Shown piece by piece: positions 1 through 11,045 of a stretch of DNA of 64,000 bases. Made by a program: the position numbers and the translations under genes. Numbering within the stretch: position 1 is the stretch's first letter; each line of letters begins with the position of its first letter. The stretch covers positions 13,449,806 to 13,513,805 of the forward strand of contig NC_079891.1 in assembly GCF_024868665.1 (NCBI RefSeq), given 5' to 3'. This DNA comes from Triplophysa rosa (taxonomy: Eukaryota > Chordata > Actinopteri > Cypriniformes > Nemacheilidae). Below the pieces are notes generated by a model. It ran no database searches. It was given only the letters and a program-made list of their open reading frames with translations, and had not been told where the DNA came from.

Positions 1-163
1 CTTGGATGGCAGACCACTAGCCCCAGGGAGAATCACTCACCTCACCTCTATGCTCGGGCTCATCACGGATCTCCACCACGAAGAACTAAGTTTTCACCTC
101 ATTCGATCCCCAGAGTTCCCGTTGATCTAAGGCCATCCCTGGCTTCTCCAGCACAGTCCACAC

Positions 164-3033
164 TTGGACTGGGCCACGGGTGCGGTTATCAGCTGGGGTT
201 CCACGTGTCAGACTACCTGTTTGAACCAGACTCTTCACGAACCTGTCCCTGAGTTCCAAGACTCCTTAGACCTCTCTCGAGGCCCGTCCCAGTACCATCA
301 CCTTAAGACGGTGTTCTGTAAAAGAAGAGCCACTTCCCTACCACCTCACCGGTCTTACGATTGCACCATCGACTTACTCCCAGGTAGCTGTCCTCCTAGG
401 GGTCGGATATTTTCTCTGTCACGTCCCGAGCGTCTGGCCATGGACAAATACATCAGCGAATCTCTAACGGCTGGCATAATCCACCCCTCTACCTCCCCGG
501 CGGGAAGGATGGTGGCCTCCGGCCATGTATTGATTACCGAGGCCTTAATAAGATCACTGTTAGAAACCGTTACCCCTTACCTTTGATGGCCACAGCTTTC
601 GAGATCCTACAAGAGGCGTCCATTTTTACCAAACTTGATTTACGCAACGCATACCACCTCGTGCGAATCAAGCAGGGGGGTGAGTGGAAAACGGCATTCA
701 ACACCCCGACTGGACATTATGAATACCGGGCCATGCCCTTCGGCCTCACTAATGCACCCGCCGTTTTTCAGTGTCTTATCAATGATGTCCTCAGAGACAT
801 GCTTAACTTGTTCGTTTTCGTCTATCTGGACGATATTCTCATCTTCTTGAGTTCTCTGCAAGAGCATGTGGTCCACGTCAACAAGGTTCTCAGACGCCTG
901 CTGGACAACCATCTCTACGTCAAACCCGAGAAGTGTGAATTCCACATCACCAAAGTGCCATTCCTAGGGTTTATTATCCAGCCAGGTCAGGTGATGATGG
1001 ATCCTTCGAAAGTTCAAGCCATTGCGGACTGGCCTACCCCTTCGTCGGTAAAAGAAGTGCAACGTTTTCTTGGCTTCGCCAATTTTTACCGTACGTTCAT
1101 TCTGAACTTCAGCACTATGGTGGCTCCGCTATCCACTCTCACGAAGGACAAGGTAGGCAGGTTCAGCTGGGGACCTGCAGCCGAATCCGCATTCAAGCAC
1201 CTCAAAGGCCTGTTTACATCCACCCCGGTGCTAATCATCCCTAATCTGGACACACCCTTTGTTGTGGAGGTTGACACCTCGGACGTGGGAGTTGGAGCGG
1301 TGCTGTCTCAGGGGGGAGACAACGGTAAGTTACACCCATGTGCCTTTCTGTCCCATCGTCTCACGCCCACAGAAGGGAATTAACACGTAGGGGATAGGGA
1401 GTTACTAGCCGTCAAACTGGCACTGGAGGAGTGGAGGCATTGGCTTGAGGGCGCCAAACATCCATTCCAAGTACTTACTGATCATAAAAACCTCGAGTAC
1501 ATTCAACAGGCCAAACGACTCAATCCTCGCCAAGCCCGGTGGTCTCTATTTTTTAACCGTTTCCATTTCACTTTGGCATATCGCTCTGGGTCGAATAACT
1601 TGAAGCCCGATACACTGTCCCGTATCTACACCAAGTCCCCTCAAGAAGATTCTACACAACCTATCGTTCCCAGCACTAAGCTCATCGCTCACATCAGGTG
1701 GGACCTGGGCGATAAGGTCAAGCGAGCACAATCCCGAGAACCAGACCCAGGAGGAGGACCCAACAACCGTCTATTTGTTTCCAAGACGGTCAGATCCCAA
1801 GTACTGCAGTGGGGTCACTCCTCGAAGTTCACCTGTCACCCTGGCGTTGGGCGCACTCTCGAGTTCCTCCAGAGGCGGTTCTGGTGGCCTACCATCAAGG
1901 AAGATGTCACCACATATGTCAAAGCCTGCCCTACATGCAACCGAAACAAGGTACCTCACCGCCTACCCCAAGGATTATTGCACCCCCTTCCCATACCCCA
2001 CAGACCTTGGTCCCACCTCTCCATGGACTTCATCACTGGTCTTCCCCCATCCCATGGCAAAACCACTACAGTGGTTATAGTGGATAGGTTTTCCAAAGCT
2101 GCCCGGTTCATTCCCCTACCCAAGCTACCCTCAGCCAAAGAGACTGCCGAGCTTGTTGTGGAGCATGTATTCCGAGTGTTCGGCATCTCTCTAGACATCA
2201 ACTCGGATAGGGGTCCCCAGTTCTCTTCGCGTTTCTGGCGAGCCTTCTGCCAGTCCCTAGGAGCTACCGCTAGTCTGTCCTCGGGGTTCCACCCAGAATC
2301 TAATGGACAAACAGAGAGACTCAACCAAGATCCCGAGACCATCCTCCGGTGCATGGCAGCCAGAAGTCCATCCTCATGGTCTGAGTTCGTAGTGTGGGCC
2401 GAGTATGCTCACAACACATTGAAGTCTTCTGCGACCGACATGTCACCCTTTGTTACTACACCCTTTGTCACCCTTTGTCGTACCTTGGTACGACACTGCA
2501 GGCAGGTGTGGCAATGGACTCAACTCTTTAAAACATCCCAGCAATACCAACAACACGCCAACAGACGGAGACCACCTCCTAACCTACGTGCCGGCCAAAG
2601 GGTGTGGTTATCAACTAAGAACATTCCTTTGAGGGTGGAGTCTCGCAAACTATCTCAGAGGTTCATTGGCCCATTCAAAATCACCAGGAAAGTTAACCCT
2701 GTTTCTTACAAGCTATACGTACCTATATCTCTGAAAATCAATCCCACATTTCACGTGTCTCTACTTAAACCTGTGTTGTCTTCTCCGTTCCTCACTCCAG
2801 GTAAACCTCCTCCTCCCAGGATCATTGATGGCCAGCCCGCCTATACAGTCCGCCGTATACTGGAAACCCACCGAGTTCGTGGCTCTCGGCAGTATCTAGT
2901 GGATTTGGAGGACTATGGTCCCGAGGAGCGCTCCTGGGTTCCGACCAAGGACATCCAAGACCCCAAGCTGGTTAGAGAATTCCACGCTCTCAACCCCGGT
3001 CGTCTTGGTGGGAACGTCAGGAGCCGTTTTTAG
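164..3033 (+). pseudogene. gypsy pol remnant (RT, RNase H, integrase, chromodomain)
   Basis: Three open stretches are homologous in series: 164-586, 583-1383 and 1573-3033. The second holds the RT palm with the catalytic YLDD motif (about 823-834) and the downstream FLGF block. RNase H-like sequence (TDHKNLEYI at about 1480-1503) lies after an in-frame TAA at 1381. The third open stretch has the integrase zinc knuckle (HPGVGRT, then CPTC), the catalytic aspartates in MDFITGLP and SDRGPQF and the glutamate in HPESNGQTER. It ends in a chromodomain-like tail (YTVRRILE, LVDLEDYG, RSWVP). A duplicated short tract near 2445-2480 (CCCTTTGT repeated) replaces part of the expected integrase C-terminal region. 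In life the protein would copy and integrate the element; this copy cannot make it because of the stop and frameshifts. Confidence 0.9.
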
Positions 3034-3045
3034 AGGAGGGGGTCC

Positions 3046-3540
3046 TGTGAGGGTTTTGACTCTGGACTTGGATCCCTACCACTAGGGGTCGCTGTCGGGT
3101 CCTATTCCTAGACTCTTGCGAAGCCGTCATTAGCATGATTGCCTACACCTGTGTCACTTGTTTTGTTGAACTATTTAAGAAGCTCTGGTCCTCTCATTCT
3201 TCGCTGGGTTATTGTAGCACGTTTACTGTTTCTAGCTCTAGCTCCCTTTTGGATTATCCTTTTTGGCTTCTTTGAGTTTTTTGCTGTCGAGGACCTTTTA
3301 CTTTGTGGATTACCTTATTTACTTCTCTGTGGATTATTTTTTGCCTGTTGGTCTACATTTTGTTTTTGTTCTCTTTTGGCTTGTTTTTACATGGATTACC
3401 TCATTTTGTTGTGGAAAATAAACCACCCTTAATTCCTACCTGACTGCCTCTGTTTGCTGAGTCTCATACATCTCCCGTGGCACAGCGGTAGTATGCTGGA
3501 GTGCTACTCCAACGACCCGGGTTCGGGCCACAGCCTGACA
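3046..3540 (+). repeat. 3' LTR of the gypsy element
   Basis: Begins TGTGAGGG directly after a purine tract that follows the pol stop codon, and ends CCTGACA, giving TG...CA ends and 495 bp. An AATAAA-type signal lies near 3416. The 5' partner is outside the window, so the target duplication cannot be checked. Confidence 0.75.
3476..3536 (+). other. tRNA-like segment at the LTR end
   Basis: Within the last 65 bp of the LTR there is an A-box-like tract (TGGCACAGCGGTAGTATG) and a B-box-like tract (GGGTTCGGGCC) about 30 bp apart. They are enclosed by complementary GTGGC and GCCAC ends. The middle arm has a GGAG/CTCC stem but the wrong loop size for an anticodon arm, so this is not called as a tRNA gene. 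It may be a SINE head or a tRNA relic captured in the LTR. Confidence 0.4.
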
Positions 3541-3595
3541 GATCATACAGGATTATATCTAAACTAAACATATATGTGCTAAACATATAAAGCTC

Positions 3596-3706
3596 TTAAA
3601 GGAGTTGCTCACTGCCAAATTTGCCCCAATTGACTTTCCATAGTAGGAATAAAAATTACTATGGAAAGTCAATGGGGGCAAATTTTGAAGTGAACTACTC
3701 CTTTAA
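3596..3706. repeat. Palindromic MITE with TTAA ends
   Basis: Two arms of about 49 bp are inverted copies of each other (left starts TTAAAGGAGTTGCTCACT, right ends AGTGAACTACTCCTTTAA), separated by about 8 bp and differing at roughly seven positions. TTAA lies at each end. Foldback MITEs of this kind are common in cyprinids (Angel-like); the family name is inference. Confidence 0.75.
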
Positions 3707-3789
3707 TACAACTGATACTGTGAGCTACTCAGTGTAGTCAGTAGGTTGCGTCAGAGGCATAAGGTATACGACAATAAAACAATGCACAA

Positions 3790-3945
3790 CTGACAAAGGA
3801 ATTTACTTTTAATACGCGAGTACTTTTAAAAGCACGTACTTCTGTACTTTTACTTAAGTAAGAATCTGTCTTTACAACTTTTACTTGTAGTGGAGTAATA
3901 TTTGACCAGTAGTATCTGTACTTTCAATCAAGTAAGTAATATAAG
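3790..3945. repeat. Probable hAT-type terminal relic
   Basis: The tract rich in TACTTTTACTTAAGTA-like words resembles the subterminal repeats of fish hAT elements. No partner end or target duplication was found, so boundaries are rough. Confidence 0.3.
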
Positions 3946-4898
3946 TATATATGGACCACTGCTACACCACAATAAAGGATGCATATCGCTCTGTCCCCAG
4001 AGCAGCTTTAGGACACTCTGACCACTGCCTGGTTCATCTTCTCCCAACATACAGACAAAAACTTAAATCTGCTAAGCCAGTAGTAAGGACTGTAAAGAGA
4101 TGGATCAACGAAGCGGGCCTTAAAAGCCTGCTTCGACTGCACTGATTGGAGTATTTTTGAAGCTGCTGCCACTGATCTGGACGAGCTCACAGAGACTGTA
4201 ACACCATACATCAGTTTCTGTGAGGACATATTTAACATATAACAACGACAAACCATGGTTCACACCAAAACTCAGACAGCTTCGCCAGGCCAAAGAGGAT
4301 GCCTACAGGAGTGGGGACAGAATCTTGTACAGTACAGTCAGGCCAAGAACACACTGACAAAAGAAAATTAGAGTGGCTGAGAAGATCTACACTAAAAAGC
4401 TGGAAAACCAGTTTTCAGCAAACGACCCTGTCTCGGTGTGGAAAGGCCTGAAAGACATTAAAAACTACAAGACACCATCCCCCAGCACTGAGGCAAATCA
4501 GCAGCTTGCTGATGACCTGAATGAGTTTTACTGTAGATTTGAAACCCCAGTCTCACACCCCACACTGACCACCTCTCTACACAACCATCAACACATCCAG
4601 CTACCCCCCTCTCTTCTGCACTTCAGATCAGATGAAGACTCAGGTGTGTCAGGTCTTTAGGAAACAAAAGAGTAGGAAATCACCCGGCCCAGACGGTGTT
4701 TCACCAGCCTGTCTGAAATCCTGTGCTGACCAATTGGCCCCCATTTTTTCACAGATCTTCAACAGATCACTGGAGCTGTGCAAAGTCCCTTCCTGCTTCC
4801 AACGCTCCACCATTATTCCCATCCCAAAGAAATCCAAAATCACAGGACTTAATGATTACAGACCCATTGCCTTAACATCTGTGGCCATGAAGTCATTT
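3946..4898 (+). mobile_element. Jockey-like LINE copy A, 5' segment
   Basis: This is a 5'-truncated LINE of the same family as the intact copy at 47690-50999. Translation from 3951 gives DHCYTTIKDAYRSVPRAALG, which matches the end of the endonuclease domain there. Later pieces (4373-4660 and 4632-4985) match the linker and the start of RT. Frameshifts separate the pieces. The segment stops at a CATTT (4894-4898), where an L2 LINE has inserted, and resumes at 9070. Confidence 0.88.
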
Positions 4899-5117
4899 AA
4901 TAATAATAATATGTTTATTTTTTATAGCGCCTTTCAAGAACCCAAGGTCACTTTACAAAGTAATACAAGCAATTGGCAAACATAATACACCAAACAATCA
5001 GAGGGAACAATCATACAAACAAGTGTTGACAACAAGAAACTACAGTTAATTAACAATAAAAGGTCTCGCAATCATATGATGAAAGTTGATGAAAGGGGAA
5101 GCATAGAGTTAGAAGAG

Positions 5118-6974
5118 TTATTTGGAGAACAAAGTGAATAGATGAGTTTTAAGTTGAGACTTAAAGGTCTGGAGAGAGGAGGCGGCACGAACATTATGGG
5201 GCAGCTTATTCCATAGCTTAGGGCCTATAATACAGAAGGCTCTGCCACCCACCGTAGAGAGTTTATACTTGGGCACAACAAGCAAGTTATCATTGCTAGA
5301 TCTGAGAGTCCGTGCAGGAACATATGGTGACACTAACTCAACTAGATATTGAGGTGCTAGGCCATTATGGGCCTTATAAACTAAAACTAAGAGTTTGAAC
5401 TGAATACGTTTGGGCACAGGAAGCCAGTGAAGTTGGTTAAGGATGGGAGTGATATGCGCAGATTTTTTATTAAATGTAAGAACTCGAGCAGCAGAGTATT
5501 GCACCATTTGGAGACGATTAATAACTTTGGCAGGTAAGCCGCTATATAAGGAGTTACAGTAGTCCAATCTCGAGGTTATAAAAGCATGGATAATAGTTTC
5601 AGCATCTGCAAAATTAAGTGAGGGACGTATACGAACAATATTTCGCAGTTGATAAAAGCATGATTTAACTATCTGACCAATCTGTGAATCAAAGCATAAC
5701 GCAGAGTCAAACAACACTCCCAAATTTTGCACAGTTGTTGAGGGCCTAATCTGGACACCTTCGATATCTATGAAGAAGTCATGCTGGGAGGAGCTCTGTG
5801 ATTTAGGGCCAACCAGCAGGATTTCCGTTTTGTCTGCATTTAGTTGTAGAAAGTTATCTGACATCCAGGTTTTAAGTTCTTGAAGACAGAAAACAATAGA
5901 AGGGGGTGGGCAAACTGAGCTTGGTTGAACTGTAAAATAGATTTTAATATCATCAGCGTAACTATGAAAATTGAGACCATGACGTCTGATGATCTGACCC
6001 AATGGCAACACATAAATGAGAAATAAAAGAGGACCAAGTACGGAACCTTGGGGTACACCACGGGAAATAGTGACAGTGCAAGATCGATTCTTATCTATCC
6101 TAACAAATTGCTGTCTATCCGATAGATAAGATGTTAGCCACTGAAGAACAACACCATTGATACCTATAGCAGATAGTTGAGAAAGAAGTACAGAGTGGCA
6201 AACAGCATCAAAAGCTGCACTCAGATCAAGGAAAACCAGGATACTGCGGGCACCTGAATCAGAAACCTTAAGGAGATCATTAACCACTTTTAAAAGTGCC
6301 GTTTCTGTACTGTGAGAGGGACGGAAACCAGATTGAAACTGCTCATAAAGATTGTGTTTCTCTAAATGAGACTGCAGTTGTGCTGCAACTACCTTCTCAA
6401 GTATTTTAGCAACAAAAGGGAGGTTTGAAATTGGTCTAAAATTGTTCAGATCTGTATTGTCAAGTCCAGGTTTCTTAAGGATTGGGGTAATGGCAGCTAC
6501 TTTTAGGTCTTGTGGAACATAACCAGTGGCAAGGGATATATTTATTATATGAGAAATATGCTGGATGAGTGAAAGCAAAACGGTTTTGAGTAAGTATGTT
6601 GGAATAGGATCAAGTGTGCAGGAGGCAGAGTTCGATTTGATAACCAGCTGTTCAACCGCAGATATATTTGTGGGTAAGAAAGTGTTAAGTGGGTGACCTA
6701 TCAGACATGGAGAAAGCTGGGGAGAGACAGATGGGGAAAAATCTTGGTAAATGTTATCAATTTTACGTAAGAAAAAAGACTGAAAGCTTTCACAGAGATC
6801 TACAGAGCCATTAATAGCTGCAGATGATGGTTTTACAAGTTTGTTGATCTCAGAGAAAAGGGCTTTAGGTTTACACTTAGCTTTATTAATGACCGTAGAG
6901 AGATAGGTAGAGCGTGCAGTGTTAAGTGCTTCTTTATACTTCACTACTGTATCTGAAAAAGCAATAGCATGCAC
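5118..6974 (-). pseudogene. L2 LINE: reverse transcriptase
   Basis: A 618-aa open frame without internal stops. RT blocks in order: RPISNLPFVAKILEKVV, FQSGFRPSHSTETALL, DLSAAFDAV (first catalytic aspartate), GVPQGSVLGPLLF, and YADDIKIY (catalytic YADD). The usual L2 thumb and C-terminal tail follow (LNQLHWLPVPKRIQFKLL, LWNKLPHNVR). Related C-terminal fragments occur at 38046-38354 and 54065-54697. The only visible fault is loss of frame with the upstream endonuclease. Confidence 0.88.
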
Positions 6975-6998
6975 TACAAGGGAGGATTTTTTATGAAG

Positions 6999-8267
6999 TC
7001 ATTCATAACGCCTACATTCAGCTTTCATTACTCTAAGTTCAGGGGTGAACCAAGCAGAGGAGTGAGCAGAAGGGACAGTTCTAGTTTTTAGTGGAGCAAG
7101 ATCATCCAAAACATTACAAATAGTTTCATTATAGGTTGAGAGTATCTCATCAGGGCTCAGGAGGTTCAGTGCGGATGAGAGAGGGGAGGCAGCAATGGCA
7201 ACAGAAAAACTGTCAATGGTTACAGATTTCAGGTTATGGTAAGAAATAGTAGTTTTAGTTTTTGGTTTCACGAGGGGGAGAGGAAAACCAAAGACAATAA
7301 GTTTATGATCAGAGATGCCCATTTCATGACCCTGAGCACCAACACTGCCAATACCAACAGTGCAAAGCAAATCAAGAGTATGAGAATGTAAATGCGTAGG
7401 AAAATCAATATGATCCAAAACAGACAAAAAATCTTTAGCAGTATTACGATCAGAATCAACATGTATATTAAAGTCACCTAGCATTATGATTCTGTCATGC
7501 TGGGCACAGGCGAGAGTTAGAAGTTCAGTCAACTCAGAGAGGAAACTCGGGTTATGTTTAGGGGGTCTATAAATCAACAGAATCAGAAGTGGAGCAGGAC
7601 CAGCAAGTTTAAAGGATAGACATTCAAAACTTGAAACATTAAGAACATCATATTTGGTTATTTTATAATTGTTCTTAAATACAACAGCCAAACCACCACC
7701 TCTGCCAGTAAGACAAGGTTTTGTCAGATAACTATATCCAGGAGAGGTTAATAGATTAAGTTCAATGAAGTCATCAGGCATTTGCCAGGTTTCAGTTAAA
7801 AATAGTAAATCCAGATTTCTCTCAATCATGATGTCACTCAGCAGTGTACCCTTGCCATTCAAGGAACGGGTGTTCAAAAGGGCACAGTTGTGTCTGCGGA
7901 GCACATGCGTTGCACACCATGGCGAATGAGAAATATCTCCGGTTAAGGGTATGAGAGTACGGACGTGATGTAGAGTCACATCATCACTATGGTAACGCTT
8001 AGATCTGTGCGACCAGATCACAGGTATTGAAGAAAGAGAGTTAGTCATAAATCGATGGATGTAACGCAGACGACGAGTAATTCCGAGGGTTTTACACCAT
8101 TCATATGTAGATATATCCAGATGGGAGGGACAGTTAAGGTTAAGCAGCTGCGATAAGGTGTAACAAAGATCCATGCTATCAATGCTATTAATGTGAACCA
8201 ACACAAGGCTGACTACGACTAGAGCCAGCTGTCTCAGAGCCAAAAAGTTATTAATAGTGAAATACAT
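6999..8267 (-). pseudogene. L2 LINE: N-terminal region and AP endonuclease
   Basis: A 422-aa open frame. After about 120 unassigned residues it shows the apurinic-endonuclease fold signatures: LLNTRSLNGKG near residue 133, TETW, YRPPKHNP, the catalytic GDFNIHVD motif and a C-terminal SDH. This enzyme nicks target DNA to start target-primed reverse transcription. The frame ends about 25 bp before the RT frame opens, so one frameshift or nonsense change separates two parts of what should be one polyprotein. Confidence 0.85.
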
Positions 8268-9069
8268 CTCCTGCCACAGTTTAAGACAGCACTCACAGAA
8301 AATTGTACAGCCACACCAGACAAAACCACGTTAGCCGAGCCCAGTTAGATATGATCCACAAAACCGCTAAAACAAAACTCGCTAAACAAGTGGAAACTTT
8401 TTTTACCGGAGGCATCAAGAGGTACGGGACCAACGGATATAAATAGGTAAGGGCAAAAGGGCTCGCGGAAAACGGTGAAGTGTGGCCACACTTCCCCACG
8501 TTAGCCAAGCCCAGCTATGGAAGACCACAAATAAGCACTACTCTATGAGAAAGAGGAAACTTACCGCGAGTGCAGAGTGGTAAAGCAAAACTACGGGCAG
8601 AGGGCTCGCGGGGATTTCAAAAAGTGAGACGCTGAACAAAAATGTGCAAGGCAGTCCCAAAGATGTCGAAAACCAGCAGTCCAGCAGTATAACAGTTCCA
8701 AACGTTCCGATATGATGATGTCGCTATTTATTCCAAAGTTTTGGAGGCTTCGCCCAAGCATCCAAGTACAGTTCCATTAAATCCAAATTTTATGTCCCAA
8801 GGAAACACATCCAAACGGCGATGGCGATGATGATATCACTGATGATTATTGCTACATCCAAAATAGCACTCCTCTATTAAATCCAAACTTTAAGTCCCAG
8901 AAAAACACATCAACACGAGAACATAAACGAATAACAAAATAACAAAACAAAACAACGATAGCGATGAGAAGCGGCAGCCACGTCGCGCACAGCGTACTCT
9001 CACCGGAAGTGCAAGAGTGCAATCATGCAAGACACTAATCTCCAACTGGTGGACTAATCTCCAACATTT

Positions 9070-9986
9070 GAAAGCCTGTTGTTGGCTAACCTGAAAGACA
9101 TCACGGGACCTTTACTGGACCCCTGCAGTTTGCTTACCGAGCAAACAGGTCTGTGGATGATACAGTCAACATGGGACTGCATTATACCCTACAACATCTG
9201 GACAGATCAGGGAATTATGCAAGGATCCTGTTTGTGGACTTCAGTTCAGCCTTTAACACCATCATCCCAACACTCCTGAGGAAGTTCAACCTGCCAAAGG
9301 AGCTGCTCTTACAGTTCTACTCAGCCGTCATTGAATCCATCCTCTGCACTTCCATAACTGTCTGGTTCTGCTCAGCTGCAAAAACCGACCTCCGAAGACT
9401 ACAACGGATAGTCCAGACTGCTGAGCGAATCACTGGCACAACCCTCCCCAATCTACAAGAACTGTACTCATCCAGAGTGAGTAAAAGAACTCACAAAATC
9501 ACTCTGGACCCCTCACACCCTGCGCACTTTCTCTTTGAACTGCTGCCGTCTGGTCGGCGCTACAGAGCACTGAGCACCAAAACAGTCAGACATAAGAATA
9601 GTTTTTTCCTCAGGCCATCTTGAACAGATAAATGTTCTACTGCGCAATAAAAACATGTGCAATACACAACTATATACTCATATTTATTATACAGTGTGTA
9701 TGTTGTTGATATAATATTCAGCTATCCACATTCCCCTCCATAACTTGTATACGTATAACAGTATAATTTGTATATAGCACATCTGTACATCCAATATACT
9801 GCCTATATTCCTTTTGTCAAATGTGTATTGTCTCTCACATACTGTATTTATTTTTTACGTTTTGTTATCTGTGCCTTGTCACTTTTATAACCTGTGTGTG
9901 CACTGGAAGCTTCTGTCACTAAGACAAATTCCTTGTGTGTCCAAGCACACTTGGCAATAAAGCTCTTTCTGATTCTGATTCTGATT
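9070..9986 (+). mobile_element. Jockey-like LINE copy A, 3' segment
   Basis: This continues LINE A after the L2 insertion. The frame 9153-9623 runs from the RT block [12 protein letters not shown] directly into the C-terminal block [15 protein letters not shown]. The RT palm containing the FADD site is therefore missing. By comparison with the copy at 48065-50986 this is an in-frame internal deletion of about 600 bp. The 3' end has the family tail (TTGGCAATAAAGCTCTTTCT followed by TGATTC repeats). Confidence 0.87.
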
Positions 9987-10092
9987 GCAGCAAAATTAGA
10001 AAAACATTTCTTCAGTGTTGTCACATGAAAAGATATAATAAAATATTTACAAAAATGTGAGGGGGTGTACTCACTTCTGTGAGATACTGTAC
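9987..10092. repeat. Tc1-like transposon end fragment
   Basis: Directly after the LINE tail lies a stretch ending GGGGGTGTACTCACTTCTGTG, a sequence typical of the terminal repeats of fish Tc1/mariner elements. No transposase remains. Confidence 0.5.
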
Positions 10093-10481
10093 ATAGACCA
10101 TGCACTGGCGTCTTTGGTCAGCTGCTCTGATACGTCAACGGCGCCACCATGTTGGTCGTGGCAAGGGTAGCATGTAAACAGATGCAAGTAAACGGGGGAG
10201 CGGCGCCTTATCTGCATTAAAAACTCAATAAGGTTTACATTTCACACGTCAATGATTTACCATTTATGTGGAGTACAAAAATATAATCTCTAGATACTTA
10301 AAATCTAAATGAAAATATTTAGACTTAGAAAAATAAATCTTTATCATAGGAAATTGTGAAATAATATTGTTGTTCTTGGGTGTATACTATATAGAACATT
10401 TTTGGTGATATGTTATGAATATGCAAGACAAACAACAGCATAATAAATAAAAATAACTGCGTTTAAGTATTAATCGATAAT
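10093..10481. other. Unassigned intergenic DNA
   Basis: No gene or repeat structure was recognised. It is AT-rich, with one GC-richer patch near 10130-10200. Confidence 0.5.
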
Positions 10482-10489
10482 AAAACACA

Positions 10490-10835
10490 TAGGGCTGTGC
10501 AATTAATCGAAAATTAATTGTAATCGTCAATTTTGGCTTCAACAATTACAAAAACAAAATAATCGAGGTAAAACGATTATTGTGCCACATTCCATTTTGC
10601 AAGGATCCTCTCTTTTCTCGTGGTATAAATCCACAGCGCACCCCCTTCTTTTACAGTGGTTCAGCTGTGCTCTTTCTTTACATTAATTTTTCAATTGAAT
10701 TCACAGTTTAAAAGCAAAGTTATTTATTTTCTATGTTGTTTTAAAAGTTAATGAGTAATCGTGTTAAATAATCGGGATCTCAATATTGGCCAAAATAATC
10801 GTGATTATGTTTTTTGTCATAATCGAGCAGCCCTA
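10490..10835. mobile_element. Non-autonomous hAT element
   Basis: The 346-bp element starts TAGGGCTGTGCAATTAATCG and ends with the inverted counterpart CATAATCGAGCAGCCCTA. It is flanked by a perfect 8-bp duplication AAAACACA (10482-10489 and 10836-10843). The 8-bp duplication and TAGGG-type ends are the hAT signature. It has no coding capacity. Confidence 0.9.
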
Positions 10836-11045
10836 AAAACACAGACATCTTGAGATGGTATGAAAAATTTGAAAAACAAAAATCCAAAGTAATATTAATT
10901 TATTCACATTACATCTGAAAAAAATCAAGATTATTATTGGGGAAATTGCTTTTTCTGTCATCATTTTAGCTTTTCTTGAGCTCCAGTTCAGAACACAACT
11001 GTAGCTCGTTCACACAACATACAGATATATTCGAAAACAGGTCAT

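Larger units (their letters stand above)
1..3540 (+). mobile_element. Ty3/gypsy chromodomain LTR retrotransposon, 3' part
   Basis: The window opens inside the pol region of a gypsy-type element, so gag, protease and the 5' LTR lie outside. Order seen: reverse transcriptase, RNase H, integrase, chromodomain, a purine-rich tract (about 3032-3045) and a 3' LTR (3046-3540). The order RT-RH-IN followed by a chromodomain is diagnostic of Ty3/gypsy chromoviruses. The copy is dead: there is a frameshift near 560, a stop at 1381 and a small disturbance near 2450-2490. Confidence 0.93.
4899..9064 (-). mobile_element. L2-clade LINE, nearly full length, inserted in LINE A
   Basis: A 4.2-kb minus-strand LINE sits inside LINE A, flanked on both sides by the 5-bp repeat CATTT (4894-4898 and 9065-9069). 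Its 3' end is at the left (AATAATAATAATATGTTTAT on the + strand, the L2-style tail) and its 5' untranslated region is about 8268-9064. The coding part covers endonuclease and RT with one frameshift between them. LINE A reads through cleanly if this block is removed (MKSF on the left, then E and [10 protein letters not shown] on the right). Confidence 0.9.

Noticed and set aside
640..945. 101-aa minus-strand open frame
   Set aside because: Antisense shadow of the gypsy RT palm.
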